NCBI GenBank assembly: GCA_016876015.1
Contig: VGOD01000011.1
Location: 1-56,503, forward strand
Length of the DNA stretch: 56,503 bases
Reading direction: 5' to 3'
DNA from: Chloroflexota bacterium
GTDB lineage: Bacteria; Chloroflexota; Anaerolineae; CG2-30-64-16
Within the stretch, counting starts at the first letter, position 1. Each line of letters opens with the position of its first letter. The notes under the pieces are model-generated. The model had not been told where the DNA came from. It saw nothing but the letters and a program-made list of their open reading frames with translations, and searched no databases. Of this stretch, positions 16,190 to 24,739 are shown one piece after another. Both the position numbers and the translations under genes were made by a program.

Positions 16190-16292
16190 GAGTCAAACGT
16201 GAAACGTAACACGTGAAACGTGATGCGTCGGTTGGTCATTCGCCCTTCGTCATTCGTCATGCAACATCCAACATTCAACATCCAACATTCAT
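16190..16292. repeat. Intergenic short-tandem-repeat block
   Basis: Successive runs of AAACGTGAAACGT type, TCATTCGTCATTCG type, and CAACATCCAACATTCA type fill the 98-base gap between the SDR and GH42 genes. The last run enters the 3' end of the GH42 frame and encodes its final residues. The class matches the block inside the sulfatase gene at 11151. Confidence 0.75.
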
Positions 16293-18221
16293 CGTCGCTG
16301 TCACCAACCTCATGTCTACTGCCGGGATTTCGACCGCGGCGCATGGCTGGCCGGTGAAGGCGTCGCGCCAGCCCGCGGGAAGCGTCACCGTGACCGGGGC
16401 GTCGGTGTGGTTGAGCAGGAAGCGCAGTCGCAACCCGTCGCCGACGCGCTCGTGCGCGACCACGCCGGCCGGCGTCGCCATGAGCGGCTCGACGCCCGCC
16501 AGCCCGCGCAGATAGCGGACGAACGCGGCCAGGCTCTCTCCCTCCAGGATTGTGCCCAGATAGATAACCGTCCCCGCGCCGTAGCGGTTGATCGTGATCG
16601 CTGGCAGCCCGCGCCGCCAGCCGCCGTCGAAGGTCGCCAACGTCTCGGCGGTCGTCGGGTGGATTTCGTCGGCCATGCCCTGGCCTTCGCCGCGGAACAG
16701 GCCCAGGATCGGCGCGGCTTGCAGCGAGACCGGCGCGTGGAGCGGCGACAGATCGCTCACCTCGACGCCGGCCAGCTCGCGCAGCGGACCGGGCCGCGGC
16801 GTATCGAAGCTGACGTTGTACTCGTCCACCACGCCGCTCGCCGCGGTGAGGCAGAGCACGCCGCCGCCGGCCACGAAGCGTTCGAGATTGGCCGCGATGG
16901 CCGCATCCACCACGAAGAGGCGCGGCGCAATCACCAGTTTGTAGCGCGAGAGGTCTGCGCGGGGGTCGAGCGCATCGGTCGTGACGTTCTGCTGGACGAA
17001 CGCGGTGTGGAAGCGGATCGCGTCCAACTCGGCGCGCATCTCTTTTTGCCCCACGCCAAACTCGATGGCCCAGCGCGATTCGTAGGAGCTGAGCACCGCG
17101 ACCTCGGCTGCGGGCCGCGTCCGGTCAATCAGATCGCCGACCGCTCGGATCTCCTGCCCCATCCGTTTCAGCTCGCGATAGCGGCGGTTTTCCTCCCCGG
17201 AGTGCGGCAGGATGCCGTCAGCGTGCTGCTCTTGACCCCAGCGGCACTGCCGCCAGCGGAAGAAGTTGACGCCGCTGATGCCGTGGCCGATCGCCATCCA
17301 CGCCCACAACCGCATCCACCCCTCGCCGATATCCACCGGGCCGAGCCGTGTGCACTGCTCCAACACGATCGCCTTTCCGCGCGCGCCCCGGTAGTAGTCG
17401 AGGATGAACGCCGGCGAGCGGGCCGGGTAGTGGTTCATGCCGTTGATGTCGAGCGCCGGCGCCATCTGGTGATAGTCGGTGTGCTGCACCATGAACGACT
17501 GGAAGTTGGTCGTCACCCATTTGCCGGGGTCGAGCCGGTGGATCAGATCGGCGCGCCAGCGGGTGAAGTCCACGTTCAGCTTCGACATGAAGCGGCGGTA
17601 TTCCAAGGCAAGCTGCGGCGAGGGGTGTTGCAGGCGGTCGGGGAAGGGGACCTCGGCGAAATCGCTGAAGGTGAAGGACCAGAAGTGCGCGCCCCAGGCC
17701 GCGTTCAGCCGCTCGACTGTACCGTACTTCTCCCGGAGGTAGTCGTGGAAGCGCGCCCGGCAACCCTCGCAGAAGCAGTCGTTGCCCATGCCCACCTCGT
17801 TGTCCACCTGCCAGCCGATGATGGCAGGATGGCCGGCGAAGTGCTCGATCACTGCCCGGTCAATCCGCTCGCTAAGCTGGACGAACTCCCCGTGCGTCAG
17901 CCCGATCAGGTAGCGGAAGCCCGCGTTGTTGAGCTTGCCGTCCACGGTGGTGTTCCGCACGCCGGGATATTTCCGATAGACCCACGGCGGCGGGGTGCGC
18001 GAGGGGGTGCACAGCAACGTCTTGATGCCGTGGTCGGCCAGGATGGCGATGGCCCGGTCGAAGAGGCCGAAGTCGAGCTGGCCCTCCGCCGGCTCGATGG
18101 CGCTCCAGGCGAACTCGCCCATGCGCACGCCGTTTACGCCCGCGGCCTGCATCATGCGGGCATCCACCGGCCAGCGTGCTGCGGGCCAGTGTTCGGGGTA
18201 GTATTGGACTCCGTAGTACAT
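16275..18221 (-). CDS. Beta-galactosidase, glycoside hydrolase family 42
   Basis: A 648-residue GH42 enzyme that removes terminal beta-galactosyl residues with retention. It begins MYYGVQYYPEHW, the usual family start. The acid/base glutamate is Glu142 in WQVDNEVG and the nucleophile is Glu288 in AIVLEQC. Cysteines in CFCEGC (150-154) match a structural zinc site. A middle trimerisation domain (about 390-580) and a C-terminal beta domain follow. No signal peptide, so cytoplasmic. A longer upstream frame to 18338 has no family similarity and the ATG at 18221 has GAGGTG upstream. The terminal residues MNVGC come from an intergenic-type tandem repeat. Confidence 0.93.
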   Translation of the reverse strand: MYYGVQYYPEHWPAARWPVDARMMQAAGVNGVRMGEFAWSAIEPAEGQLDFGLFDRAIAILADHGIKTLLCTPSRTPPPWVYRKYPGVRNTTVDGKLNNAGFRYLIGLTHGEFVQLSERIDRAVIEHFAGHPAIIGWQVDNEVGMGNDCFCEGCRARFHDYLREKYGTVERLNAAWGAHFWSFTFSDFAEVPFPDRLQHPSPQLALEYRRFMSKLNVDFTRWRADLIHRLDPGKWVTTNFQSFMVQHTDYHQMAPALDINGMNHYPARSPAFILDYYRGARGKAIVLEQCTRLGPVDIGEGWMRLWAWMAIGHGISGVNFFRWRQCRWGQEQHADGILPHSGEENRRYRELKRMGQEIRAVGDLIDRTRPAAEVAVLSSYESRWAIEFGVGQKEMRAELDAIRFHTAFVQQNVTTDALDPRADLSRYKLVIAPRLFVVDAAIAANLERFVAGGGVLCLTAASGVVDEYNVSFDTPRPGPLRELAGVEVSDLSPLHAPVSLQAAPILGLFRGEGQGMADEIHPTTAETLATFDGGWRRGLPAITINRYGAGTVIYLGTILEGESLAAFVRYLRGLAGVEPLMATPAGVVAHERVGDGLRLRFLLNHTDAPVTVTLPAGWRDAFTGQPCAAVEIPAVDMRLVTATMNVGC

Positions 18222-18262
18222 CGGATTGCACCTCGCTCGCCGAGTGTCTGTTGGTCTGTGCA

Positions 18263-18271
18263 ATTCTAGCA
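18263..18271 (-). promoter_or_regulatory. Predicted extended -10 promoter for the GH42 gene
   Basis: On the minus strand TGCTAGAAT occupies 18271-18263, an extended -10 element 42 bases before the GH42 start. No convincing -35 hexamer is seen. The other strand of this gap should hold the promoter of the divergent isomerase gene (18407), but none stands out. Confidence 0.35.
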
Positions 18272-18406
18272 GACAACACCGCGACGCACGCTGCGCGATG
18301 TCATAGATAGAGATCGAGACAGGGATGAGCTTGGTCATACCGCAGTCGCCATGCTCGTGTTACCATAACCAGCGTCGTTCCACCATCTCACCTTGGGAGC
18401 TTATCC

Positions 18407-19144
18407 ATGTCAGCGCCAATCGCTTTGCAACTCTACTCCGTCCGCGAAACCCTGGCGAAGGATTTCGACGGCGTAGTCCGCCAGGTGGCCGCGATGGGGT
18501 ATGCCGGCGTCGAGACGGCCGGCTTCCCGAGCACGACGCCGCAGGCCGCCGGCAAGCTCTTCAAGTCGTTGGGCCTGGCCGTGCCCAGCGCACACATCCT
18601 CCCGCCGCCAGTCGGCGCCAGGCTCGCTGAAGCGATGGACACGCTGGCAGCCATCGGCTGCCAGTGCATCGTCTCCGGTTTCGGCCGCGACAACTTCAAG
18701 ACGCTGGACGACATCAAGCGCAGTTGCGACGTCTTCAACCAAGCCAACGCCGAGGCGCGCGCGCGGGGCGTCGCGTTCGCCGTTCATAACCACTGGTGGG
18801 AATACGAGCCGGTGGAAGGCCGCCTGCCCTACAAGGTCATGCTAGAGCTGCTCGACCCCACCGTGCTGTTCGAGGTGGACACCTATTGGGTAAAGACCGG
18901 CGGCCCAGATCCGGCCGCGGTCGTCAAGGAGTTGGGCGGCCGGGCGCCGCTCCTGCACATCAAGGATGGCCCCGCAATCAAGACCGAGCCGATGGTCGCG
19001 GTCGGCGAGGGCGTCATGGATTTTCCGGCCATTCTCCAGGCCGGCGCCGGCCACACTGAATGGCTGATCGTAGAGCTTGACCGCTGCGCGACAGACATGC
19101 ACGAAGCGGCGGCGAAGAGCTATCGCTACCTGGCAGGGCTATAG
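18407..19144 (+). CDS. Sugar phosphate isomerase/epimerase (xylose isomerase-like TIM barrel)
   Basis: A 245-residue AP-endonuclease-2/IolE-like TIM-barrel protein. It starts with IALQLYSVRETLAKDFDGVVRQVAAMGYAGVE, typical of the family. Metal ligands are expected at the Glu of NHWWEYEP, the Asp of FEVDTYWVK, the His of LLHIKDGP and the Glu in LIVELDRC. Proteins of this kind interconvert ketoses, inositols or 3-keto sugars. It is divergent from the GH42 gene and near a 3-keto-disaccharide hydrolase and SDR, so a keto-sugar substrate is plausible but inferred. No signal peptide. The start ATG lies behind a weak CTTGGGAG site at about 18392. Confidence 0.87.
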   Translation: MSAPIALQLYSVRETLAKDFDGVVRQVAAMGYAGVETAGFPSTTPQAAGKLFKSLGLAVPSAHILPPPVGARLAEAMDTLAAIGCQCIVSGFGRDNFKTLDDIKRSCDVFNQANAEARARGVAFAVHNHWWEYEPVEGRLPYKVMLELLDPTVLFEVDTYWVKTGGPDPAAVVKELGGRAPLLHIKDGPAIKTEPMVAVGEGVMDFPAILQAGAGHTEWLIVELDRCATDMHEAAAKSYRYLAGL

Positions 19145-19190
19145 CCTTGTCCTGCCGGGCGCACAACCCGGACCCGCAAGAGCCGCGAGG

Positions 19191-19535
19191 ATGAGCAAAT
19201 CCATCGTCATCGTCTTCATGTCGAACGGCATGGGCACGTCCAGCGCCCAGGAGCTGCGCGAAACCCTGGCGCAGAAATTCCTGGCGCTGATCGCAGATGC
19301 GGGCTGTCTGCCGAAAGCGATCTGCTTCTACACGGACGGCGTCAGGCTCGTCTGTGCAGGGTCGCCGCTGCTGGCAGAGCTGCGGGCATTGGAGGCGCAC
19401 GGGGTGCCTCTGGTGATCTGTAAGACCTGCCTGGACTACTTTGGCCTGGCAGACGCGGTGCGGGTGGGAATCGTCGGCGGCATGACCGACATCATCACGG
19501 CGCTCTGGCAGGCCGATACGGTGATCAACCTCTGA
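19191..19535 (+). CDS. DsrE/YedF-like protein (C-terminal YedF domain)
   Basis: A 114-residue DsrE-fold protein matching the C-terminal half of YedF, a sulfurtransferase-like protein linked to selenium metabolism. Visible features are IVIVFMSNGMGTSSAQELRETLAQKFL at the N-terminus, a Cys at LPKAICFYTDGV, and VICKTCLDYFGLADAVRVGIVGGM, with the CxxC-L-D-[FY]-[FY]-G-L signature. The N-terminal SirA/TusA domain of full YedF is absent. I start it at 19191, where GCGAGG precedes the ATG. It is 46 bases after the isomerase stop. No selenium genes are near, so function is uncertain. Confidence 0.75.
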   Translation: MSKSIVIVFMSNGMGTSSAQELRETLAQKFLALIADAGCLPKAICFYTDGVRLVCAGSPLLAELRALEAHGVPLVICKTCLDYFGLADAVRVGIVGGMTDIITALWQADTVINL

Positions 19536-19685
19536 GCGACGACCAGAAGATCTCAACCATTCCTTTGCGCCTTTGCGTGAGGCCAGCGAGGTTCGCTTTT
19601 TTGTCCAATTCGTTCTGTGTTTTCAGGACGGGGCAAACGAGTTGCACGATCGCGCGGAATTCGATGTGCACAAACGCCGAAGTTG

Positions 19686-19694
19686 TGTTACAAT
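19686..19694 (+). promoter_or_regulatory. Predicted extended -10 promoter upstream of the heptad-repeat protein
   Basis: TGTTACAAT (19686-19694) is an extended -10 about 94 bases before the ATG at 19788, which has AGGAAGGAGG just upstream. The 250-base gap also holds a CTTTGCGCCTTTGCGTGA repeat at about 19564-19581 of the type seen near 13220 and 47750. No further gene is seen. Confidence 0.4.
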
Positions 19695-19787
19695 AGCGTC
19701 CAGCGTCATCCGCGGTTTTGGCGTTCGTCCATGTACCGCATCTCGGAGTCGTTCCAGCGTTTCTATGCACCCTAGGAAGGAGGCTCT

Positions 19788-21686
19788 ATGCGTAAGCATC
19801 GTGCAGCGAGGTTCGTGGCGACCGTGCTGTTCATTTTGGCTCTGGTCTTCTTTCTGATCGGTGCCTATGCAACCATCTTCGTCTTGCGCGGGCCCGGAGG
19901 CGCAAGTTGGGGCCCGGGCTGGGCTGGTTGGCTAGGCATTCCGATCATGATTGGCGCCTTCTTCAGCGCCATCAGCCTGTTTGTCTTCGGAGCGGTGCTC
20001 TATTTCCTGACCAGGATTGCAGGCAATCTTGGCGAGACTCGGAAGAGCTGGGAGGCAGCCGCCCAGGCCGCGGCAAAGCCTGCGGCGCCTGCAGCGCCGA
20101 GACCGCGGGCGCCAGCGCCCATGCTTGATGCACGCGTGCCCGCGGTCGCGGCCGGCGCAACCGCGGCAGGCGCGGCCGTGATTGCAGAAGCAGCGCGGCG
20201 TGTGGAGGGGGCGGTCCCCCCACCGCGCGCAGTTGAGGTCGCAGCGCCCGAAGTCGAAGTGACGCCGCCCGAAGTCGTGGCCCCTGCGGTCGAGGTGGCA
20301 GTTCCCGAAGTTGCAGTGGCGGCTCCCGAAGTCGAGATCACCGCCCCCGAGCTCGCGGCCGCGCCGCCGGAGGTCGAGGTCGCAGCGCCAGAGGTTGAGG
20401 TCGCAGCCCCCGAGCTCGCGGCCGCGCTGCCCGAAGTCGAGATCGCAGCGCCAGAGGTTGAGGTCACAGCCCCCGAAATCGAAGTGACGCCGCCAGAGGT
20501 CGAGGTCGCGGCGCCAGAGGTTGAAGTCGCGGCCCCCGAAATCGAAGTGACGCTGCCGGAGGTCGAGGTCGCAGCGCCAGAGGTTGAAGTCGCGGCCCCC
20601 GAGCTCGCGGCCGCGCTGCCGGAAGTCGAGATCGCAGCGCCAGAGGTTGAGGTCGCAGCCCCCGAAATCGAAGTGACGCTGCCGGAGGTCGAGGTCGCAG
20701 CGCCAGAGGTTGAAGTCGCGGCCCCCGAGCTCGCGGCCGCGCCGCCAGAAGTCGAGATCGCGGCGCCAGAGGTTGCGGTCGCAGCCCCCGAAGTCGAAGT
20801 GACGCCGCCGGAGGTCGAGGTCGCAGCGCCAGAGGTTGAAGTCGCGGCCCTCGAGCTCGCGGCCGCGCCGCCCGAAGTCGAGATCGCAGCGCCAGAGGTT
20901 GAAGTCGCGGCCCCCGAGCTCGCGGCCGCGCCGCCAGAAGTCGAGATCGCGGCGGCGGCGCCGGTCGCCGAGGCGCCCGAGACAGTCGCGCTACAGGCGC
21001 GAATCGTCGAGCTCGAATCGGAGGTGGCCACACTGCGCGCCGCGCGGATCAGCGAGCTCGAAGCGGAAGTGGCCATGCTGCGCGCCGCGCGGGCCCCGGC
21101 CGAGCCGGAACTCCCCGCACCGCCAGAGGTCGAGGCAGCCCCGGCTGAAGAAGCGATCGGTGCGCCGGCCGCAGAAGCCGATGTCGCGGCCTTGCAGTCG
21201 CAGGTCGCCGCGTTGCAGGCCACCACCAACGAATTGTTAGCCAGACTGGCGGCGGCCGGCGCAACGCCGGTCGCGCCGGTCGAGACAGCCGCGCCAGCGC
21301 CAGAAGCCACACCGGCTGGCGCTGACGAACCCGCGGCCGAACCGGTTGTCGAGGTCAACGCCGCCGACGCATCCGGCAAACTGCCCGGCTCTGAAGAAGC
21401 AGCCCGCATCGCGGCCGAGATGGCAGCCCTCAGGGTAACCCAACGTTATGTGACGGAGACGAGGGCCGTGCTTCCCGAGGGTGGCCGGCCGGCCGCAGCC
21501 GATGATCTGACAGTCATCAAGGGGATCGGCCGGGTCTACGCCGACCGATTGCGCCAGGCTGGCATCGGCAGCTTTGCAGCCCTGGCAAGCGCGACCGACG
21601 ATCTGCTGGAACAAGTGACGAGCGGCAATCTGGAGCGCGTTGTCCGCGATGATTGGCGCGGACAGGCGCAGCGCCTGGCCGGGTAG
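19788..21686 (+). CDS. Two-helix membrane protein with ~34 Pro-Glu heptads and C-terminal HhH domain
   Basis: A 632-residue protein of unusual architecture. Two transmembrane helices lie at about 10-35 and 45-75. An Ala/Pro-rich linker leads to about 34 consecutive seven-residue units of the form A-P-E-V-E-V-A (about 150-395); all but two keep Pro-Glu. Units are grouped in sixes (42 residues, 126 bases). Next come a short heptad coiled coil (about 402-440, LQARIVELESEVATLRAAR), an acidic Ala-rich spacer and a helix-hairpin-helix module with DDLTVIKGIGRVYADRLRQAGIGSF near residue 565. HhH tails of this kind occur in proteins with predicted flap-endonuclease-like domains and bind DNA or act as scaffolds. 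The rigid Pro-Glu spacer could hold the HhH domain away from the membrane. Function unknown. A terminator follows and gyrA is next. Confidence 0.8.
   Translation: MRKHRAARFVATVLFILALVFFLIGAYATIFVLRGPGGASWGPGWAGWLGIPIMIGAFFSAISLFVFGAVLYFLTRIAGNLGETRKSWEAAAQAAAKPAAPAAPRPRAPAPMLDARVPAVAAGATAAGAAVIAEAARRVEGAVPPPRAVEVAAPEVEVTPPEVVAPAVEVAVPEVAVAAPEVEITAPELAAAPPEVEVAAPEVEVAAPELAAALPEVEIAAPEVEVTAPEIEVTPPEVEVAAPEVEVAAPEIEVTLPEVEVAAPEVEVAAPELAAALPEVEIAAPEVEVAAPEIEVTLPEVEVAAPEVEVAAPELAAAPPEVEIAAPEVAVAAPEVEVTPPEVEVAAPEVEVAALELAAAPPEVEIAAPEVEVAAPELAAAPPEVEIAAAAPVAEAPETVALQARIVELESEVATLRAARISELEAEVAMLRAARAPAEPELPAPPEVEAAPAEEAIGAPAAEADVAALQSQVAALQATTNELLARLAAAGATPVAPVETAAPAPEATPAGADEPAAEPVVEVNAADASGKLPGSEEAARIAAEMAALRVTQRYVTETRAVLPEGGRPAAADDLTVIKGIGRVYADRLRQAGIGSFAALASATDDLLEQVTSGNLERVVRDDWRGQAQRLAG
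20246..20955. repeat. 21-base tandem repeats (Pro-Glu heptads) with 126-base higher order
   Basis: Tandem 21-base units inside the preceding gene encode Pro-Glu heptads. Six-unit groups of 126 bases recur, for example the series ending in LAAA-LPEVEIA and the following one ending in LAAA-PPEVEIA. The copies differ mainly at third codon positions and in a few residues, as expected from repeated unequal exchange under selection for the Pro-Glu pattern. Confidence 0.9.
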
Positions 21687-21713
21687 CCTGCCGGAATAGA
21701 AAGCATCGAGAGA

Positions 21714-21740
21714 GGGGAGAGCTGTGGCTCTCCCCTTTTT
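21714..21740 (+). terminator. Rho-independent terminator after the heptad-repeat gene
   Basis: GGGGAGAGC (21714-21722), loop TGTG, GCTCTCCCC (21727-21735), followed directly by TTTTT. A perfect nine-base stem with a T-run, 28 bases after the stop codon. This is the clearest intrinsic terminator in the window. Confidence 0.9.
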
Positions 21741-21818
21741 CTTGCCCCAGTTCGCGCTTCTGGTCGGCCGGCGCGGTGTCTCCGCCTCGCCTGAATAGCC
21801 CAAAACGCCCTCCTGCGG

Positions 21819-21824
21819 TATAAT
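21819..21824 (+). promoter_or_regulatory. Predicted -10 element of the gyrA promoter
   Basis: A consensus TATAAT at 21819-21824 lies 29 bases before the gyrA ATG. No good -35 is seen at 17 bases; CTGAAT at 21791 is the nearest candidate and is too far. CAGGAG at 21841-21846 is the ribosome site. Confidence 0.5.
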
Positions 21825-21853
21825 GTGCGCAACGAATGTACTCAGGAGCGGTC

Positions 21854-24388
21854 ATGAACGACCAGATCGAATTGACGCCAAACTCCTTCGGGCTTGTGCG
21901 GCCGATCAGCATCGAGGACGAGATGCGCGGGTCCTATCTGGACTATGCCATGAGCGTCATCGTTGCACGCGCGCTGCCCGATGTCCGCGATGGTCTCAAA
22001 CCGGTCCAGCGCCGGATCCTCTATGCAATGCACGATATGGGGCTGCGGCCAGGCAGCCAGTACAAGAAATCTGCCCGTATCGTCGGCGAAGTGTTGGGCA
22101 AGTATCATCCGCATGGCGACTCGGCGGTCTACGATGCGATGGCTCGTATGGCGCAGGAGTTTTCGCTGCGTTATCCTTTGGTGGATGGCCAGGGCAATTT
22201 CGGCTCGGTGGATGGCGATGCGCCGGCCGCCATGCGCTACACAGAAGCGCGGCTGGCGCGCATTGCGGAACCTATTCTCAGCGATATTGACAAGGATACC
22301 GTTGACTGGACCGATAACTTCGACGGCAGCCTGCAGGAGCCGGTCGTTCTGCCGGCCCTGCTGCCCAATTTCCTGCTCAACGGCAACAGCGGCATCGCCG
22401 TCGGCATGGCCACCAACGTCCCGCCGCACAATCTGAGCGAGATTACCGATGCCATCGCCTATTTGATAGACGCCTGGCAACAGCGCGATGACGTCTCGGT
22501 TGACGAGCTCATGCAGTTCGTCCAGGGCCCAGACTTTCCCACGGGTGGGTTCGTGCTGGGCCGCGAAGAGATCAAACAGGCGTATGGCACGGGCAAGGGC
22601 CGGGTGACGATGCGCGCGGTCACTCGCATCGAGGAGACGGGCGGCGGCCGGCATCGCATCATCGTAACAGAGATCCCTTTCCAACTCAATAAGACCACGC
22701 TGCTCGAGCGTATCGCCGAGCTCGTGCGCGAAGGCCGTCTGGCCGATGTCAACGATCTGCGCGACGAATCGGACCGCCGGGGAATGCAGATCGTGGTCGA
22801 GCTGAAACGCGGGGCGCCCCCGCGCAAAGTCCTCAACCAACTCTTCAAGTATACCCCTTTGCAGAGCACCTTTGGCGTCAACATGCTGGCGCTGGTGGAC
22901 GGCGAGCCGAGGCTGCTCAGCCTCAAACGCGCGTTGGAACATTACGTCGAGCACCGGATTGACGTCATCACACGGCGCACGATCTACTTGCTCAACCAGG
23001 CCCGCGAGCGAGCGCACATCCTGGAGGGTTTGCGGATCGCCCTGCAATTCCTGGACGAGGTGATCGCCATCATCCGCGGCGCGGAGAGCGCCGAAGCTGC
23101 GCGCGGCAAGCTCATGGCGCGCTTCAGGCTAACCGTGAAGCAGACGCAGGCGATCCTGGACATGCAGTTGCGGCGTCTGGCCGCGTTGGAGCGCCAGAAG
23201 ATCGAGGAAGAGTACACCAGTGTGCTCGGCCAGATCAAACACTACGAGGAGCTGCTGGTGGATCCGACGCGCATCCTGGGCGTGATCAAGGACGAAGTGC
23301 TGAACTTGAAAGAACGCTTTGGCGATGCCCGGCGCACGCAGATCGTGGCCGAGGCGGCCGAGGACCTCTCGGAAGAGGACCTGATCCGCCAGGAGAATGT
23401 GCTGATCAGCGTCACCCAGAACTCCTACATCAAGCGCACGGCGCTGACCGCCTATCGGACGCAGGGCCGCGGAGGCCGCGGCGTCCAGGGGATGCGCACG
23501 CGCGATGAGGACGAAGTGGTGGATCTGTTCGCAGCGCGCACGCTCGATCACCTGCTCTTCTTCACCAATCGCGGCCGGGTGTACGGCCAGCGCGTCTTCG
23601 CGCTGCCCGATGCCGCCCGCGATGGCCGAGGGCTGCCGCTCGTCAACGTGCTCAACCTGGCGGCCGACGAGCGGGTGACGACCCTGTTGGTCGTCCCCGA
23701 CTTCCAGCAGGCCGAATACGTCACGCTGCTGACCCGTCAGGGCAAAATCAAACGCGTGAAGCTGGAGGAGTTCGCGGCGGTGCGGCCCAGCGGCATCATC
23801 GCCATGAACCTGGAGGTCGGCGACGAGCTGGGTTGGGCGCGCGCCACACACGGCGACCAGGAGTTCATCATCGTTACGGCAGGCGGTCGCGCGTTGCGCT
23901 TCGCTGAAACCACGGTGCGGCCGATGGGTCGCTCGGCGGCCGGCGTCATGGCCATTCAACTGGCCGAGGGAGACGTGATCGCCAGCTTCGGCGTGGTGGA
24001 GTCGGGCGGCGACCTGTTGGTGATCACGCAGCACGGTTGGGGCAAGCGCGTCGCGCTGACCGAGTTCACACCGCATGGCCGCAACACCGGCGGCCAGTGG
24101 ACGTTGGCGCACACCCGGCTCGATGAGATCGGCCAGGTAGCGGCTGCGCACGTCGTCCAGCCCAAAGATCAGGTTACCGTGATCACCGCCAACGGCGTCG
24201 CCTTGCGCACGCCGGTCGAGGCCATCAGCCAACAAGGCCGTGTGACGCGCGGCGTCCGCCTGGTGAACCTGGACGATGGGGATACCGTGGCCGCGATGGC
24301 GCGGCTGGCCGCGGCGGTGGAGAAAGGGGCGGCAAAGGATGAAAAAAGGGCAACTTCCAATGAAAGCCATTTCCCTACGCCTGGATGA
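21854..24388 (+). CDS. gyrA: DNA gyrase subunit A
   Basis: An 844-residue GyrA, the breakage-reunion subunit of the type IIA topoisomerase that introduces negative supercoils with GyrB. The N-terminal winged-helix region is complete, with the catalytic Tyr129 in MRYTEARL. The quinolone region reads [13 protein letters not shown], with Ser90 and Asp94, the drug-sensitive form in Mycobacterium numbering. The C-terminal pinwheel carries a GyrA box QGRGGRG, so wrapping and supercoiling should be intact rather than ParC-like. The ATG at 21854 has CAGGAG upstream; an in-frame ATG at 21836 is less likely. Its last 29 bases overlap the start of an antitoxin remnant. gyrB is not in the window. Confidence 0.97.
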   Translation: MNDQIELTPNSFGLVRPISIEDEMRGSYLDYAMSVIVARALPDVRDGLKPVQRRILYAMHDMGLRPGSQYKKSARIVGEVLGKYHPHGDSAVYDAMARMAQEFSLRYPLVDGQGNFGSVDGDAPAAMRYTEARLARIAEPILSDIDKDTVDWTDNFDGSLQEPVVLPALLPNFLLNGNSGIAVGMATNVPPHNLSEITDAIAYLIDAWQQRDDVSVDELMQFVQGPDFPTGGFVLGREEIKQAYGTGKGRVTMRAVTRIEETGGGRHRIIVTEIPFQLNKTTLLERIAELVREGRLADVNDLRDESDRRGMQIVVELKRGAPPRKVLNQLFKYTPLQSTFGVNMLALVDGEPRLLSLKRALEHYVEHRIDVITRRTIYLLNQARERAHILEGLRIALQFLDEVIAIIRGAESAEAARGKLMARFRLTVKQTQAILDMQLRRLAALERQKIEEEYTSVLGQIKHYEELLVDPTRILGVIKDEVLNLKERFGDARRTQIVAEAAEDLSEEDLIRQENVLISVTQNSYIKRTALTAYRTQGRGGRGVQGMRTRDEDEVVDLFAARTLDHLLFFTNRGRVYGQRVFALPDAARDGRGLPLVNVLNLAADERVTTLLVVPDFQQAEYVTLLTRQGKIKRVKLEEFAAVRPSGIIAMNLEVGDELGWARATHGDQEFIIVTAGGRALRFAETTVRPMGRSAAGVMAIQLAEGDVIASFGVVESGGDLLVITQHGWGKRVALTEFTPHGRNTGGQWTLAHTRLDEIGQVAAAHVVQPKDQVTVITANGVALRTPVEAISQQGRVTRGVRLVNLDDGDTVAAMARLAAAVEKGAAKDEKRATSNESHFPTPG

Positions 24389-24712
24389 GAACCAATACGA
24401 GCGATTGCGCGTCCAGTCTTTTGCAACTCGCCAGCCGGTATCTGAGATCATCCGCACAGCCATTGATGCTCACTTGAAACGGGTTCCATCAAGCCGGGGC
24501 AAGAATGGTTCTGGACAGCGGAATGGCAAGCTGCCGAGAAAGAGGCGGAAGCCGATTTGGCTGCCGGTCGCGTCGAAACTTATGAGACCGATGTTGAGTT
24601 CCTGGCCAGCCTTCGGTGGACTTTCCACTTCCAAGAAGACTCCAAGACCGGCGAGAGGGTCTGTGTTCATCGCGTCATCGGCGCCCATGACACGGTCTAT
24701 CGCAATCCATAA
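24360..24712 (+). pseudogene. Frameshifted ribbon-helix-helix antitoxin remnant
   Basis: From ATG at 24360 the frame reads [19 protein letters not shown] through SEIIRTAIDAHLKR, a CopG/RHH-type DNA-binding domain as found in antitoxins. The similarity then continues in another frame: from about 24488 the sequence IKPGQEWFWTAEWQAAEKE with EADLAAGRVETYETDVEFLAS matches the usual toxin-binding tail of such antitoxins, ending at TAA 24710-24712. So one frameshift at about 24470-24488 splits it. In the first frame translation runs on into meaningless sequence to 24794. It overlaps the gyrA 3' end. No toxin gene follows. A sequencing indel is the alternative explanation. Confidence 0.6.
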
Positions 24713-24739
24713 CGCCTGCTCAATCTGCCGGAGCGCCTC

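Noticed and set aside
16407..18269. 620-codon plus-strand frame opposite the beta-galactosidase
   Set aside because: The GH42 enzyme on the minus strand is unmistakable; the plus frame has no recognisable domain.
20000..21409. 469-codon minus-strand frame rich in Ser, Thr, Ala and Gly
   Set aside because: It arises because the 21-base repeats of the plus-strand gene keep one antisense frame free of stops; no start site or domain supports it.
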